This document shows, in pieces, positions 44,405-55,910 of a stretch of 64,000 nucleotides of DNA. A program made the position numbers and the translations under genes. Source of the DNA: Entrophospora sp. SA101 (Eukaryota > Glomeromycota > Glomeromycetes > Entrophosporales > Entrophosporaceae); the NCBI GenBank assembly GCA_958430865.1, contig CAUDNR010000558.1, positions 7,718 through 71,717 on the forward strand, given 5' to 3'. Below the pieces are notes generated by a model, which saw only the letters and a list, made by a program, of their open reading frames with translations, was not told where the DNA came from and ran no database searches. Positions within the stretch are counted from its first letter, which is position 1, and every line of letters starts with the position of its first letter.

Positions 44405-46558
44405 ATGGAAAAATATCTTGATCCAAAAAAAGCTTTAAATTATTTATCAGAATATAAAAATTCTGACGGCTTATCAGCCAAAAATCTTATAGATTCACAT
44501 AAACATGGAGGCTTAACTTATAATGATTTTCTTATTCTACCAGGATACATTGATTTCTTGTCTTCTGAAGTAACTTTAGAAACAAAGATTACAAGAAACA
44601 TCACCTTAAAGACTCCTTTTATGAGTTCACCGATGGATACAGTCACTGAGACTAATATGGCTATAAATATGGCTGTCAGTTTTAATTTTTAGTTTATTAA
44701 AATTTAACAGATATTTGTTTTTTACTCTCAATTTTTGTATAAATGACTTTTTTTTTAATTGATTAGTTATTAGGTGGGGTTGGCGTGATCCATCATAATT
44801 GTTCGTCTGATGAACAAGCTGAAATGGTTAGAAAAGTGAAAAAATTTGAAAATGGCTTCATAACAGATCCAGTATGTTTAACTCCAAATCATACAGTGGC
44901 TGATGTACATAGGATTAAAGCTCAATTCGGTTACAGTGGCATTCCAATTACTAGTAAATATGATTATTATTTTTTTTTTTTTGTATTTATTTTTTATTAA
45001 AAAATTTTGATTTTTATCTTTAAAATGATTATTAATATTTTTAAAAAAATTTATCTAGCTAATGGAAAATTATATAATATATTACTTGGTATTGTTACTG
45101 CTCGTGATATTCAATTCCATGAAGATCACACCACATTACTTCGAGAAGTGATGTCAACTGATCTTGTAGTGGCACATGAAGGAGTAACTCTTGAAGAGGC
45201 AAATCAAATACTTCGATCTAGTAAAAAAGGAAAATTACCAATTGTCAATTCTCGTGGTGAATTAGTTTCTTTGCTAGCCAGATCTGATCTATTGAAAAAT
45301 ATTAATTTTCCATTGGCCTCTAAATCTGCTCACTCCAAACAATTGATATGTGCTGCATCCATTGGGACACGTCATGAGGATAAAACAAGATTACACAAGT
45401 TGGTTGGGGCTGGTCTAGATATTGTTGTGTTGGATTCAAGTCAAGGCAATTCCATTTTTCAAGTTGAGATGATCAAATATATTAAACAAACTTACAATGA
45501 TTCATTGGAAATTATTGCTGGTAATGTTGTTACCAGAGAACAGGCTGCAAATTTAATTGAAGCTGGTGCTGATGCATTACGTGTTGGAATGGGAAGTGGT
45601 AGTATATGTATTACACAAGAAAGTTAGTATGTACAAAAAAATTGTTGTTGTGTTGTTGTTGTTGTTGTTGTTAATATTTGATTTCACAATATATAATCAA
45701 TTATTAGCTATAGCAACAACAACAATAATGATAATTGCAATAATAATAACAATGACAATAATAATAACAAATTTTTATTACTATTAAGTTATGGCTGTAG
45801 GTCGTCCACAGGGTACAGCTGTTTATAATGTAGCAGAATTTTCAAATAGATTTGGTATCCCAGTTATTGCTGATGGAGGTATACAAAACGTGGGTCACAT
45901 TACAAAAGCCTTAGCATTGGGTGCATCTGCTGTAATGATGGGTGGATTGCTTGCTGGTACCACAGAATCACCTGGTGATTATTATTATCATGATGGCCAA
46001 AGATTAAAAAAATATCGTGGTATGGGATCATTGGATGCTATGGAACGTGTAATCAACATTAACACTGTCAGTAGCACTATTATTAATAATAGTGCTAGTA
46101 ACAGCAATAATAATGGTAGTATCACTACAAGTAAAAGTAATAGTAGTGGTGGTGTTAGTATTGTTGGTGGTGATGACATTGATAAAGTTGACAATGCATC
46201 AACAAAAAGATATTATTCTGAAAGAGATGTAATTAAAGTTGCACAGGGTGTAACAGGTTCAGTAGTTGATAAAGGAAGTATTAGGAAATTTTTACCTTAT
46301 CTGGTAACGGGTCTACAGCATGGTTTGCAGGATATTGGTGTTAAGAGTTTAACACAATTAAGAGAGAATGTTAAATCTGGTAAAGTTAGATTTGAATTAA
46401 GAACCATGGCTGCTCAAGTCGAAGGTGGTGTACATGGATTATATACGTGAGTATTATTATTATTATCCTTTTTTATTTGTTTTTTTTTTAGTCAATTCTA
46501 ATCATTAGTTTTTTAATATCCTGTTGATATTAGATATGAAAAACGTCTTTATTCTTAA
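44405..46558 (+). CDS. IMPDH: Inosine-5'-monophosphate dehydrogenase, 567 aa
   Basis: Five exons (44405-44674, 44767-44953, 45059-45622, 45789-46446, 46534-46558) total 1,704 nt. IMPDH oxidises IMP to XMP with NAD, the committed step of guanine nucleotide synthesis, in the cytosol. Visible features: [24 protein letters not shown], two CBS repeats ([31 protein letters not shown]), [27 protein letters not shown], the catalytic-Cys loop [36 protein letters not shown] and the flap GMGSLDAM. The C-terminus YEKRLYS is canonical. About 48 Ser/Asn-rich residues (roughly 429-476) are inserted in the flap before KRYYSE, which most homologues lack. The exon 3 donor is GTTAGT. It converges on DNA ligase with 98 bp between stops. 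Confidence 0.95.
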
Positions 46559-46656
46559 TTTAACTATTAATTATTATTGATTATTATTATTAATTTGGTG
46601 TCACACAACACATAATTAAAATATATTTAATATAAAAAAAATGATTTTTCGTTTTG

Positions 46657-48384
46657 TTATTCAGCACCATTATTAAATTGGGAATTATACATATCAGCCA
46701 CCTAATTTATAAATAATAATAATAATAATAGTTAACATATATATATATGTCTTCTTATTATATATAATGAATATTAAAATATTTTACTTGATCATTAGTA
46801 GTTGCTTCTTCAGGTTTCTTATCAGTTCTTATTCTAACAAAACGTGGAAAACGTAATGAAACACCTTTAGATGGATCAGCCTAAAACATCAAAATATATA
46901 ATCTTAATAATTATTTTTAGATGATATTATAATAAGAAAAAAAGTGTATAACTTTACTTGTCCTATTGCAGCTTTATATATAGGAGATTTACTAATATCT
47001 GCTGCTTTTATTTCCCAGACTTGACAAGGTTCAAACCAAACATCAGGTTTAGTTGCTTTATCATAATTATAATAACTTTTAGCTCCTTCAATTTCATGTT
47101 CCTTAAGGAATTTGTAATGAGTTTCTAAATCTGCATCAGAAAATCCTGTACCAAGCTTACAAATTGTTTGGTACTCTTCATTATCTGGATCAAAGCATGC
47201 AAGAAGAAAAGTTCCATAAAAATTGGTACGTTTTCCTCTTCCATAATCTGCACCAATAACCACAAGGTCCAAAGAATCTCCTGTTCCTGTAATATAGTCT
47301 TTTTTAAGCTAATACAATAATAACAATAACAATAATAATTATTAAAAATCTAAATAAATATTATATACATCTATATCTATATATGTATATATTACTTTTA
47401 ACCAATTCCTTGACCGTTTAGAAGGTTCATAAGATGATTCAGATCCTTCATAAATTTTTATCATCAAACCTTCACAATTATTTTTAACACTCTCATCAAG
47501 AAATGATTGGATTTCCTCAGTGTTAGTTGCAATAATTTCATGTGCAAAGGCAAATTCTCCTTTGATTTCTTGAAAAGAATTATACAATAGTTCACGCCTT
47601 TCAATTAATGGTTTCTTGAGAAGTGACTGTTTACAATGGTAATATGAATTTATATTTGAGAAAAATTGAATCTAATCATTACTATTATAAATCTGATAAT
47701 AATAAAATTAGTCATACCTCTCCATTTAGATATAATAGGTCAAATGCAAACAAACAAACTTTGACTTTTATGTCTGATCCTTTAACATCTTTTCTTTTCC
47801 TTGTACTTAACACTTGAAAAGGAAGAAGACAATCTTTTTCTAGATCCCATGCAACAACTTCACAATCAAGTATAAAAGATTTTATACCATGTTTTACAAA
47901 CTGCAACAGATATTAAAGAAAATTGTTAAAAAAAATTTTATAATAATGACCTAATACAATAATAGTAATATAAGCAATTGAAATTACCTTAGACAATTTC
48001 TCAATTATATCAGGAAATTTCACAGAATTGTCTTCCAAATTTCTACTATAAATTTTTGCAGAACCATCATCCAATTTATGAATCTATTATATCAAAATAA
48101 CATGCTAAATTAGATATAATATAATATGATTTTTATCTATCTATATATGTAAAAAAGTTAAAGACAATGATTGTAATTATTATTGCTACTATTATTATTA
48201 AATTACTAACCTGAGCACGTTCACCATCATATTTAAATTCACAAGTAAACTTATGTCCTTCAACACGATCAAGTACTTCTGTTATACTTTTAGTTGGAAA
48301 TGCCAACATAGGTTTAAGTGGAATTCCTTTTTTATTATTATAAAAAAGTTTTAATAAAAACTAACATGGCATTTTGCAATTTCA

Positions 48385-48415
<31 letters not shown>

Positions 48416-50356
48416 TGTGTATAAATCTATATATTTATATACCTGGTGTCAATTTACAATGCTCTTCAAGTCCTTGTATCCCATGTTTTAGCAAGATTGG
48501 GACCATAATATCATAAGATGGAATTTCACTTTTTACAAAAAAAAAGTTTTTTAAAAGTAATTAAGTTGATATGTTGATAATTTTATAAAAATAATATATA
48601 TATAAACCTATAAACAGCTTTAACAATGATTGGGGCATCTGCTAATAATTGAATTTTGGTAGGTGTAGGTAATTTTTCATATCCTAATAAATAGATAACA
48701 TTAATATTCAAAGAAAATAATGTCAACAATAATGTAATTGCAGAGCAATATATTATTTATTAATTAACCTGGATCCTTATAAACAATTGCTTGTGCTAGT
48801 GAAATTAAAATGGTTTGTGCTGCTAATCCAATCCTAAGTTTTCCTTCAAGAGACCTGATTAAATATTTGGATTCTTCACCTTGGCAAGAAGCAAGCAATT
48901 GTCTGATTTCTCGAACTTTTCTTTCTTGCGACTAAACAGAAAGCAATGGATATTAATTTGGTAATAAATTAGAATAACCATAATAATAAATAATTACATC
49001 TTGCCCATTCATATGTGCAATCTTTTTCATAGATTTTAAGACTGATGGAATAGTTAATGGTTTTGGAGCATACAATGTTGGTTGAGTACTTTTACTATCC
49101 TAAAACCATAGAGAATGTATAAAATTTAAATTTAAGAGTTTAAATATACAACTGATTTAATTTAATTATTATTATCAATTATTATTAACCTTTGCCACTT
49201 TTCCTAAGTCACCCCATTTTGCCAACTCTTCTTTGATTGCTTGAGTTTTTCTACCAGTAGTATCTGCAATTACTTTAATTAATAAAGATTCACCAATACC
49301 TAATTCAACATTTTCATAATCTGGACCCACCTTTTTTTTTTTTAATAAAAAATTTATAGTAAGAATCAAAAAAAGATTTACCATTAGCGAGTAATGAGTC
49401 ATTATAAATAACTTACTCGATTGATACACAAATATAATGAGTCTAACAAATTTTCTGGAGTATTTTCAATAATAAGCGCAAAGAGAGTAACCAAATAATC
49501 TTGTTTTTCTAGACGTTTGGTAGTTGATTCAACCATTTCAAAAGTTTTGCATAATACAGAATAAGGCACACTAATATTATGTGTTCATTTTAGAATAATG
49601 TTAAAGATTCAGCAAGCTATATATTATTAATTATAATTCAATGTGATTGATAATCTTAACAATATCTTACGGATCTCCTTTCTTCCAGTTCACACCCAAG
49701 TCTTTCCTAAAATTGATTTATTATTTAATTGCCTTCTTGTAATAGTTCATTAATTGACAACTCCTTTGTAAATGGCAGTAAAAAATTCCAAACTGACATA
49801 AGAAGAAAAAAGTTTTTCACATGATACCATATGGTTACTTACAATTCAATAAGCCTTTTTTTTGTTTCGATTTTTTCTTTTTGCTCTTCCTCTTCTGCTT
49901 CTTCCTCTTCTGCTTCTTCCTCTTCTGCTTCTTCCTCTTCTGCCTTTTCCTCTTCTGTTTCTTCTTCTGCTTCTGGCTCTGGTTCTTTTATTTCTTCTTT
50001 TGCTGATTCATTCTCTATTCTTTTTTTTGCTTTATCTATTTTTCCTTTGTCCTTTTCCTCTTCTAATTCTGATTCTTTTCTTTCCTTATCCACTCCCTCT
50101 TCCTCTTTTACCTTTTCGTCATCAACATCCATGTCTTGATTTTGCTCAACTTTTATTCTTTTATTAACCACCGATAATTCTTCATTTGAACTTTGGGTTC
50201 TTTTTTGATGCCCATCTTGTGCTTTTCCAAAAAACGCGCTAATTTGATAGAATTTATATTGTTATGTTGAAGAGATATATATGTAATACTTTGCTTATTT
50301 AAATATACAGATAAATATATAAGTGAGTTTTACCCTAGTTTTGTTTGTTTTACCAT
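46657..50356 (-). CDS. LIG1: DNA ligase I (ATP-dependent replicative ligase)
   Basis: At least 16 exons, from the ATG at 50354-50356 to the stop at 46657-46659. The N-terminus [13 protein letters not shown] is a PCNA-interacting PIP box, split by intron 1 (exon 1 is 23 nt), followed by an acidic Glu-rich linker. The DNA-binding domain ([44 protein letters not shown]) precedes nucleotidyltransferase motifs: I, KYDGERAQ with the adenylated Lys (about 48225); [14 protein letters not shown]; IIIa, [38 protein letters not shown]; and VI near [12 protein letters not shown]. The last exon ends [14 protein letters not shown]. The enzyme seals nicks between Okazaki fragments and in excision repair. 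Small introns are AT-rich; one holds an (AT)n tract. Confidence 0.93.
48387..48411. repeat. (AT)n microsatellite in a DNA ligase intron
   Basis: About a dozen TA dinucleotides followed by GCATGTG. Confidence 0.85.
49878..49950. repeat. 15-bp coding minisatellite (Glu-Glu-Glu-Glu-Ala)
   Basis: Near-perfect TCTTCCTCTTCTGCT units on the plus strand encode repeated EEEEA in the linker between the PIP box and the catalytic core of DNA ligase. The number of units may vary between strains. Confidence 0.85.
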
Positions 50357-50513
50357 TTTTTCTCTGAAGCAAAAAGGATTTAATTTTATTTATTATTAAA
50401 ACACAACACGGTATATACACAATTTAAAGATTTGCACAAAATTTCACGTGAGACAAATAAATAAAAATAAATAAATCTATAATCTATAATATCTATGTGA
50501 TGATGAATGGAAT

Positions 50514-51708
50514 CTAAAGTTTTGATTTTGTTGATTCTCGAGCTAATTTTTTGTCAAAATTTTTTCCTCGTAAAGAAGCACCACCATCAATTCTAAGTTC
50601 AGCACCTGATATCCAGCTACCAGCATCAGATGCTAAATATAAAGCAGCAGCACCTAGATCCACTTCATTGCCCATTCTATATTTTCTTGAAACAGAACTT
50701 TGATGATAGGTTTCTGTCATTTTAGTCGGGACTAAACCTGGAGCAATTAAGTTTACGTTAACACCATGTGGACTATAATCAAAATCAAAATTTGTTTAAT
50801 TTTTATTTACAATGAAATTAATGTTATTATTTAATTATTATTATTGCTGCTAATACTCACGTGAGATAAGCAGCCAAATTTCTTGAAAGACCGTTTAATG
50901 CCCATTTAGATACATTATATGGTAAAGCAGTATCCTTTTGAGCAGCAACCAAACTTTCCAAATTACCTTCGCCCATGCCTATCATGTAAAGTGAACAATA
51001 CTTTATTAAAATTATAATGTGCATTGTCATTTATCCACACAGAATATAGAACTTGCCAGCTGCACTGCCAATAATAATAACTTTGGAAGGATGTTGTGGA
51101 GCATTACTAGCTTTTTGGAGTAATGGTAAACATCTATTTATTAGACAAAGAAAATAGCATTATATTTCAATTTCAAGATAACAACAGTAATAAATAAACG
51201 ATCAATAATAACCTACGCTATAGTTAAATAGAATACACTAACAACATTTACTTTCCAAACTGCATCCCACGAACTTTCAAGTATATTTGTTAGGGGAGCA
51301 TGTGTAAAGACAGCAGAATTATTGACTAGAATATCAAGTTTACCATCCTCAATATTAGCAATTCCGTTTGCTAAGTTATCACATGCTAATTTTGATGATA
51401 GATCTGCTTGTATTGGGATACATTTCCCTCCTGATGATGATCCTATTTGATTTAGTTCTTTGGCAGCTATTTATATATAATGAATTAAATCTTTTTTTTA
51501 AAAAAGATTAATTTAAAATAATAAGTTTTAATTTTTATTTTTTACCTTCATTCAAAGTCTTTTTATTTCTCGAGGCAATATAAACTTTTGCGCCATTTTT
51601 TACAAAAGTTTTAGAAATCATTTTACCAATTCCAGTTCCACCTCCTGTTACCAAAGCTATTTTCCCTTTCAATGAGAATAAATTTGATGATGATAATTCA
51701 TTCGCCAT
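50514..51708 (-). CDS. Short-chain dehydrogenase/reductase (classical SDR)
   Basis: Spliced minus-strand exons run from MANELSSSNLFSLKGK (51708) to KLARESTKSKL (50514). The Rossmann signature GGGTGIG, the NAD(P)-binding ASRNKKT loop, ILVNNSAV, the catalytic Ser in IIIGSAAG, and the catalytic Tyr/Lys in LPYNVSKWALNG are all in place, followed by IAPGLVPTKMTE and WISGAELRIDGGAS near the end. The cofactor-loop Arg after AS suggests NADPH. The layout resembles 3-oxoacyl-ACP-reductase/RhlG-like members, but the substrate cannot be read from sequence. At least five exons are used. It is divergent from RNR2 with 680 bp between start codons. Confidence 0.88.
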
Positions 51709-52280
51709 AATCGATCAAGGATTTTTATTATAATTAAATTTACTATACGATTGTTGAGTGAAAGATATAATTTGTTTTTGGGATGTAACTTTTTTTTTGA
51801 ATCGTGGCTAAATCCTGTTACTGTTACAATTATTACTATTATAAAATTTTATCTTTAAAAATCCTTCTAAAATAGGTTCAGGTAATTCGCACCCTGATCG
51901 TACTTACTAAAACTGGAAATTCAATCGAGAAAAATTTTTTTTTTAATATTTCTATATTTACACATTTGTGTATTTATTTATTTGTTTGTTTATTTGTTGC
52001 GATGATTGACGCGATAATAATAAGATCCAGTGACATAATACGCGATATTAATATTATTAATATTATTAATATGCTAGGAAATTTCGTATTATTGCGATAT
52101 TTTACAAGTATTCATACTGAGTGAATCATTTTATTAATGACGCGAGTTATTTTCATGTGTAGTTTAATCAATAATATGTAAAACGGTTCGAGTATAAAAT
52201 ATATAGAAACTTCTTTTTTTCAAATTAATAAAAAGTTCCGGAATTTTTGATCATACACGTGTCAAACAAAATACTAATTA

Positions 52281-52286
52281 ACGCGT
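52281..52286. promoter_or_regulatory. ACGCGT MCB-type element upstream of RNR2
   Basis: ACGCGT lies 108 bp before the RNR2 start. Three partial matches (GACGCGA near 52009, TACGCGA near 52041, GACGCGA near 52139) lie further upstream in the same divergent promoter. In yeasts, MBF binds this box and turns on ribonucleotide reductase and other replication genes at G1/S. Transfer of that logic to this organism is inference. Confidence 0.55.
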
Positions 52287-52388
52287 TGTTCCAAATTTGT
52301 AACTTTAAAAACATTTATAAATATCGCCCACCCACCGTCCTTTTTAAAAATTATTTCTTACGAAATTTTTAATAAAAAAAAAAAAAAC

Positions 52389-53825
52389 ATGAATTCAACA
52401 ATTAAAATTCTTACTTCTAATACACAAAACATAATTGCAAACGTAAAAGAGACTACTAACAATAACAACGATATCAACAACAATAAAAAGGCCGTTTTAA
52501 AGAAATCACTTGTGAAAAAAATAACTAACAAGGAAAATGAAAACATCTTTGCCGCAACAATAACTACCACAAAAACAACCGCTGTTGTTAAAAAGGCTTT
52601 AAATAAACTAGAAGAAAAATCAACTGAAATCGAGGAAATAGTTGATCAATATCAACTAGATGAACCTTTGTTAAAGCCAAATCCAAGAAGATTTGTTTTA
52701 TTTCCTATACAATATCATGAGGTAAGATTTTATTATTTATTTAATTAATGAATAAAATAGATTTAATTATGTTTTTTATATATCCTCAAATAATTAATCC
52801 CGACCAATATATATATATATAATAATGATAGATCTGGCAAATGTATAAGAAAGCTGAAGCATCATTTTGGACCGTTGAAGAAGTCGATTTATCAAAAGAC
52901 AATCATGATTGGGAGAATAGACTTAACGATGATGAAAGATTCTTTATTTCGCATATATTGGCATTTTTTGCTGCTTCAGATGGTATTGTTAATGAGAATT
53001 TGGTGGAAAGATTTAGCAATGAAGTACAAATTCCTGAAGCACGTTGCTTCTATGGATTTCAAATAATGATTGAAAACATACATTCGGAAATGTATTCTCT
53101 TCTTATCGATTCTTATATAAAAGATCCTGTGCAGAAAGAATATTTATTTGATGCTTTTGAAACCAGTTAGTAATACTCATAATATAAATGTGATTTATAT
53201 AAACATACACATGCTAATTAAACATAAATATCTCTTATAAAATATAGTACCATGTATTAAAAAGAAAGCTGAATGGGCATTGAGATGGATATGCGATCAG
53301 AAATCATCGTTTGCGGAAAGGCTTGTAGCATTTGCAGCAGTCGAAGGAATATTTTTTTCTGGGGCATTTGCTTCTATTTTCTGGCTGAAGAAAAGAGGAA
53401 TGATGCCAGGTTTAACATTCTCCAACGAGTTGATTTCCAGAGATGAAGGACTCCACACTGATTTTGCATGTTTATTGTTTAATCATTTGAAAAATCGAAT
53501 ATCTCAACAACTCGTTACAAAAATTATCACTGAAGCGGTTATTATTGAACAAGAATTTTTGACCGATGCATTACCATGCAATCTCATTGGTATGAACGCA
53601 ACGCTAATGAAACGTTACATAGAATTCGTTGCAGATAGGTTATTAGTGTCATTGAATTGTCCTAAATATTATAAATCAGAAAATCCTTTTGATTTTATGG
53701 ACTTGATTAGTTTGCAGGGTAAAACTAATTTCTTTGAAAAACGTGTATCGGAATATCAAAAGGCTGGTGTTATGTCAAATGGTGATCCTTCAGAAAATAT
53801 TTTTACACTTGATGCTGATTTCTAA
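52389..53825 (+). CDS. RNR2: Ribonucleotide reductase small (R2) subunit, 414 aa
   Basis: Three exons (52389-52721, 52832-53165, 53248-53825) total 1,245 nt. R2 houses the di-iron centre and tyrosyl radical used to reduce ribonucleotides. Visible: [32 protein letters not shown] with the first Asp ligand, [13 protein letters not shown] with a Glu ligand, [14 protein letters not shown] containing Glu and His ligands and the radical Tyr, [12 protein letters not shown], and [13 protein letters not shown] with the last Glu/His. The C-terminal FTLDADF is the peptide that docks on the large subunit. The N-terminal 75 residues are Asn/Lys-rich and include a possible KEN box (TNKEN), the degron type known in mammalian R2. 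The promoter holds an ACGCGT box. Confidence 0.96.
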
Positions 53826-53953
53826 ACATATATTTATAAATATGTATGTACGTGTTTGATATTTACAAATTTCAATTTATCTTTTTAATAATTGTTTTAA
53901 TAAATACATATAAATAAATATGTTAATAATGTACACAAATACACATCCACCCA

Positions 53954-55431
53954 TCAAGCTGTCACATCTGATTCATTGTTTTTAAAATCTTCAACTGTGC
54001 TTCTTAGTAATGAAGTTACTTTATGAATATTTTTACGATATTTTGCTGAAATGGGCACAACGATAAATTGTTGGTCAAGCTGTTTTTCAATTTCTTTAAC
54101 TTTTGATTCAAGTATTGGCAGATTTTTTTTAGCTACTTCGGTGACATCAGCTTTATTGGCTATGATCAGCGAAGGACGTTTTGTTAGAACACTATTATAT
54201 AATTCCAATTCATTTTGTAAAATAGTTAAATCATTCCATGGACTTTCGCCAGACAAATCTATCACATACACCAAAACTTTTGATCTTTCCACGTGTCGTA
54301 AAAACGAATGACCCAAACCAATATTTTTATGTGCGCCACGAATTAAACCAGGAATGTCGGCAATGGTCAATTGAAATTTGTCATTATAATCAACAGTTCC
54401 GATATAGGGATTAAGCGTTGTGAAAGGATAAGCAGCTATTTTTGGATGTGCATTGGAGACAGCAGTGAGGAATGTGCTTTTACCAGCATTAGGCAAACCT
54501 ACAAGACCCGCATCCGCTATTGTTTTAAGTTCCAATTCTAAATATTTGACTTGACCTCGTTGACCACGTGTTGCAAACTTGGGCGAGCGATTCGCGCTTG
54601 TTAAAAAATGTGGATTTCCTTTACCGCCCGAGCCGCCTTGTGCAACTACATGTTGAACATTTGGAGTCGAGACGTCTAGATACAATTTATCGTTGAGTTT
54701 TTTTTTCTTACGAGATTCTGATTGGAGTAATTTCTCTGCTTCCAAGAAAAAAGAGCCTAAAGGATTTTGTGTTTCATAGCGAGGATAATGCACCCATATA
54801 TCAGCTCTTTTTCGTGCAAGTGAAGCTTCCTCGTCAAGTTTTTTATCATCCTCATTAATAATATTATTATCGTCGTCGTCATCATTGCTAGAGAGTTTTC
54901 TCTGTGGAGGATCAACCTCTTTTACGATTGTTCCTAAAGGTATGTTTATCATTACGTCTTTTCCAGATAATCCGTGCCTTAAACGACCTTTACCGGGACC
55001 TCCGCTGCCACCTTTTATATTTTTGGGAACGGTATGTAGTGATGAATGATTTGATGATGCAACAAAAATCACATTACCACCTCTACCACCATTACCACCA
55101 TCAGGTGGGCCTTTGTCAACATATTTTTCACGATGAAATGATATACACCCATCACCACCCCTACCACCATTGATAGTGATACGCATAAAATCAATAAATT
55201 GTCTTGTCTTGTAACATATTTTTTTGAATAAAAAGAAATTATTACACAATTATGCTGTATAAGTATATTATGCGATATATGGTATTTATATCTACGTTAT
55301 TTGTTACTACTATGAAATATTGAATTGGTCGTGTTAGAACAAACCTTATCTCTTAATTTGTATTGTACACTTTGATTACGAACTTTAAGAATCTGTTCTG
55401 GTAATGAAGTGGGAATATTTTTTACAATCAT
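53954..55431 (-). CDS. MTG2: Mitochondrial Obg-family GTPase MTG2, 446 aa
   Basis: Exon 1 (55345-55431) encodes MIVKNIPTSLPEQILKVRNQ and joins exon 2 (53954-55207) in phase. The Obg glycine-rich domain is clear (INGGRGGDGCISFHREKY, GGNGGRGGNVIF, GGSGGPG, GGSGGKGNPHF). An acidic Asp/Asn insert separates its two halves. The G domain follows: GLPNAGKST (P-loop), YPFTTLNP (switch I), DIPGLIRGAH (switch II), NKAD and ISAK. The family promotes late assembly of the mitochondrial large ribosomal subunit. It is convergent with RNR2, with 128 bp between stops, so it may share a terminator region. The basic N-terminus is a possible import signal. Confidence 0.94.
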
Positions 55432-55910
55432 GATTATTAAAGAAATTGTGTCACCGTAAAATGGTGTGATACAAATTTAAACGTTTTTCAGATCGAATCC
55501 CAAATCCAAGGGATTTATTGTAACATGCTAGGTAATGTAAAAAAAATGGCGTCTGAAGTAATATGCCAGATAAATGTCACAGGGATTAAAAGAGATATTT
55601 GATGTATGAAATACTACTACTACACGAGTAAAAAATAATAGTAACAGCAATAGTAACAGAATAGTAACATAAAGATAATAATTGTCTGATGTATGATATA
55701 AAAAAAAAAATAAAGAATGATAAGTATTAAAAACCTTTTCAGGTATAATTTTAAATCGTGAATATGCCGATTTGTGTTGGCAGTATAGCATGATCAATAT
55801 ACATCATACCAGATCAGATTAAATGGATGCATGAACCCATTGTCATAAATAAATTTTTTTTTTTTTGATAAATTTATTAGAATAAAAATTTATAATGATT
55901 GCCAAATTAA
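55432..55910. other. Intergenic, nothing recognised
   Basis: Lies between the MTG2 start and the end of TPS1. An 89-codon minus frame (55528-55797) is low complexity. A palindrome-like TTTGGGATTCG/CAAATCCAAGGG segment near 55490 is too short to interpret. Confidence 0.4.

Noticed and set aside
49821..50167. Phe/Leu- and Ser-rich plus-strand frames
   Set aside because: They are shadows of the Glu-rich linker of DNA ligase on the minus strand.
55480..55510. Possible tRNA T-arm (GATCGAATCCC)
   Set aside because: No matching acceptor, D-arm or anticodon arm could be built around it; similar TTCAAATCC words elsewhere also failed.
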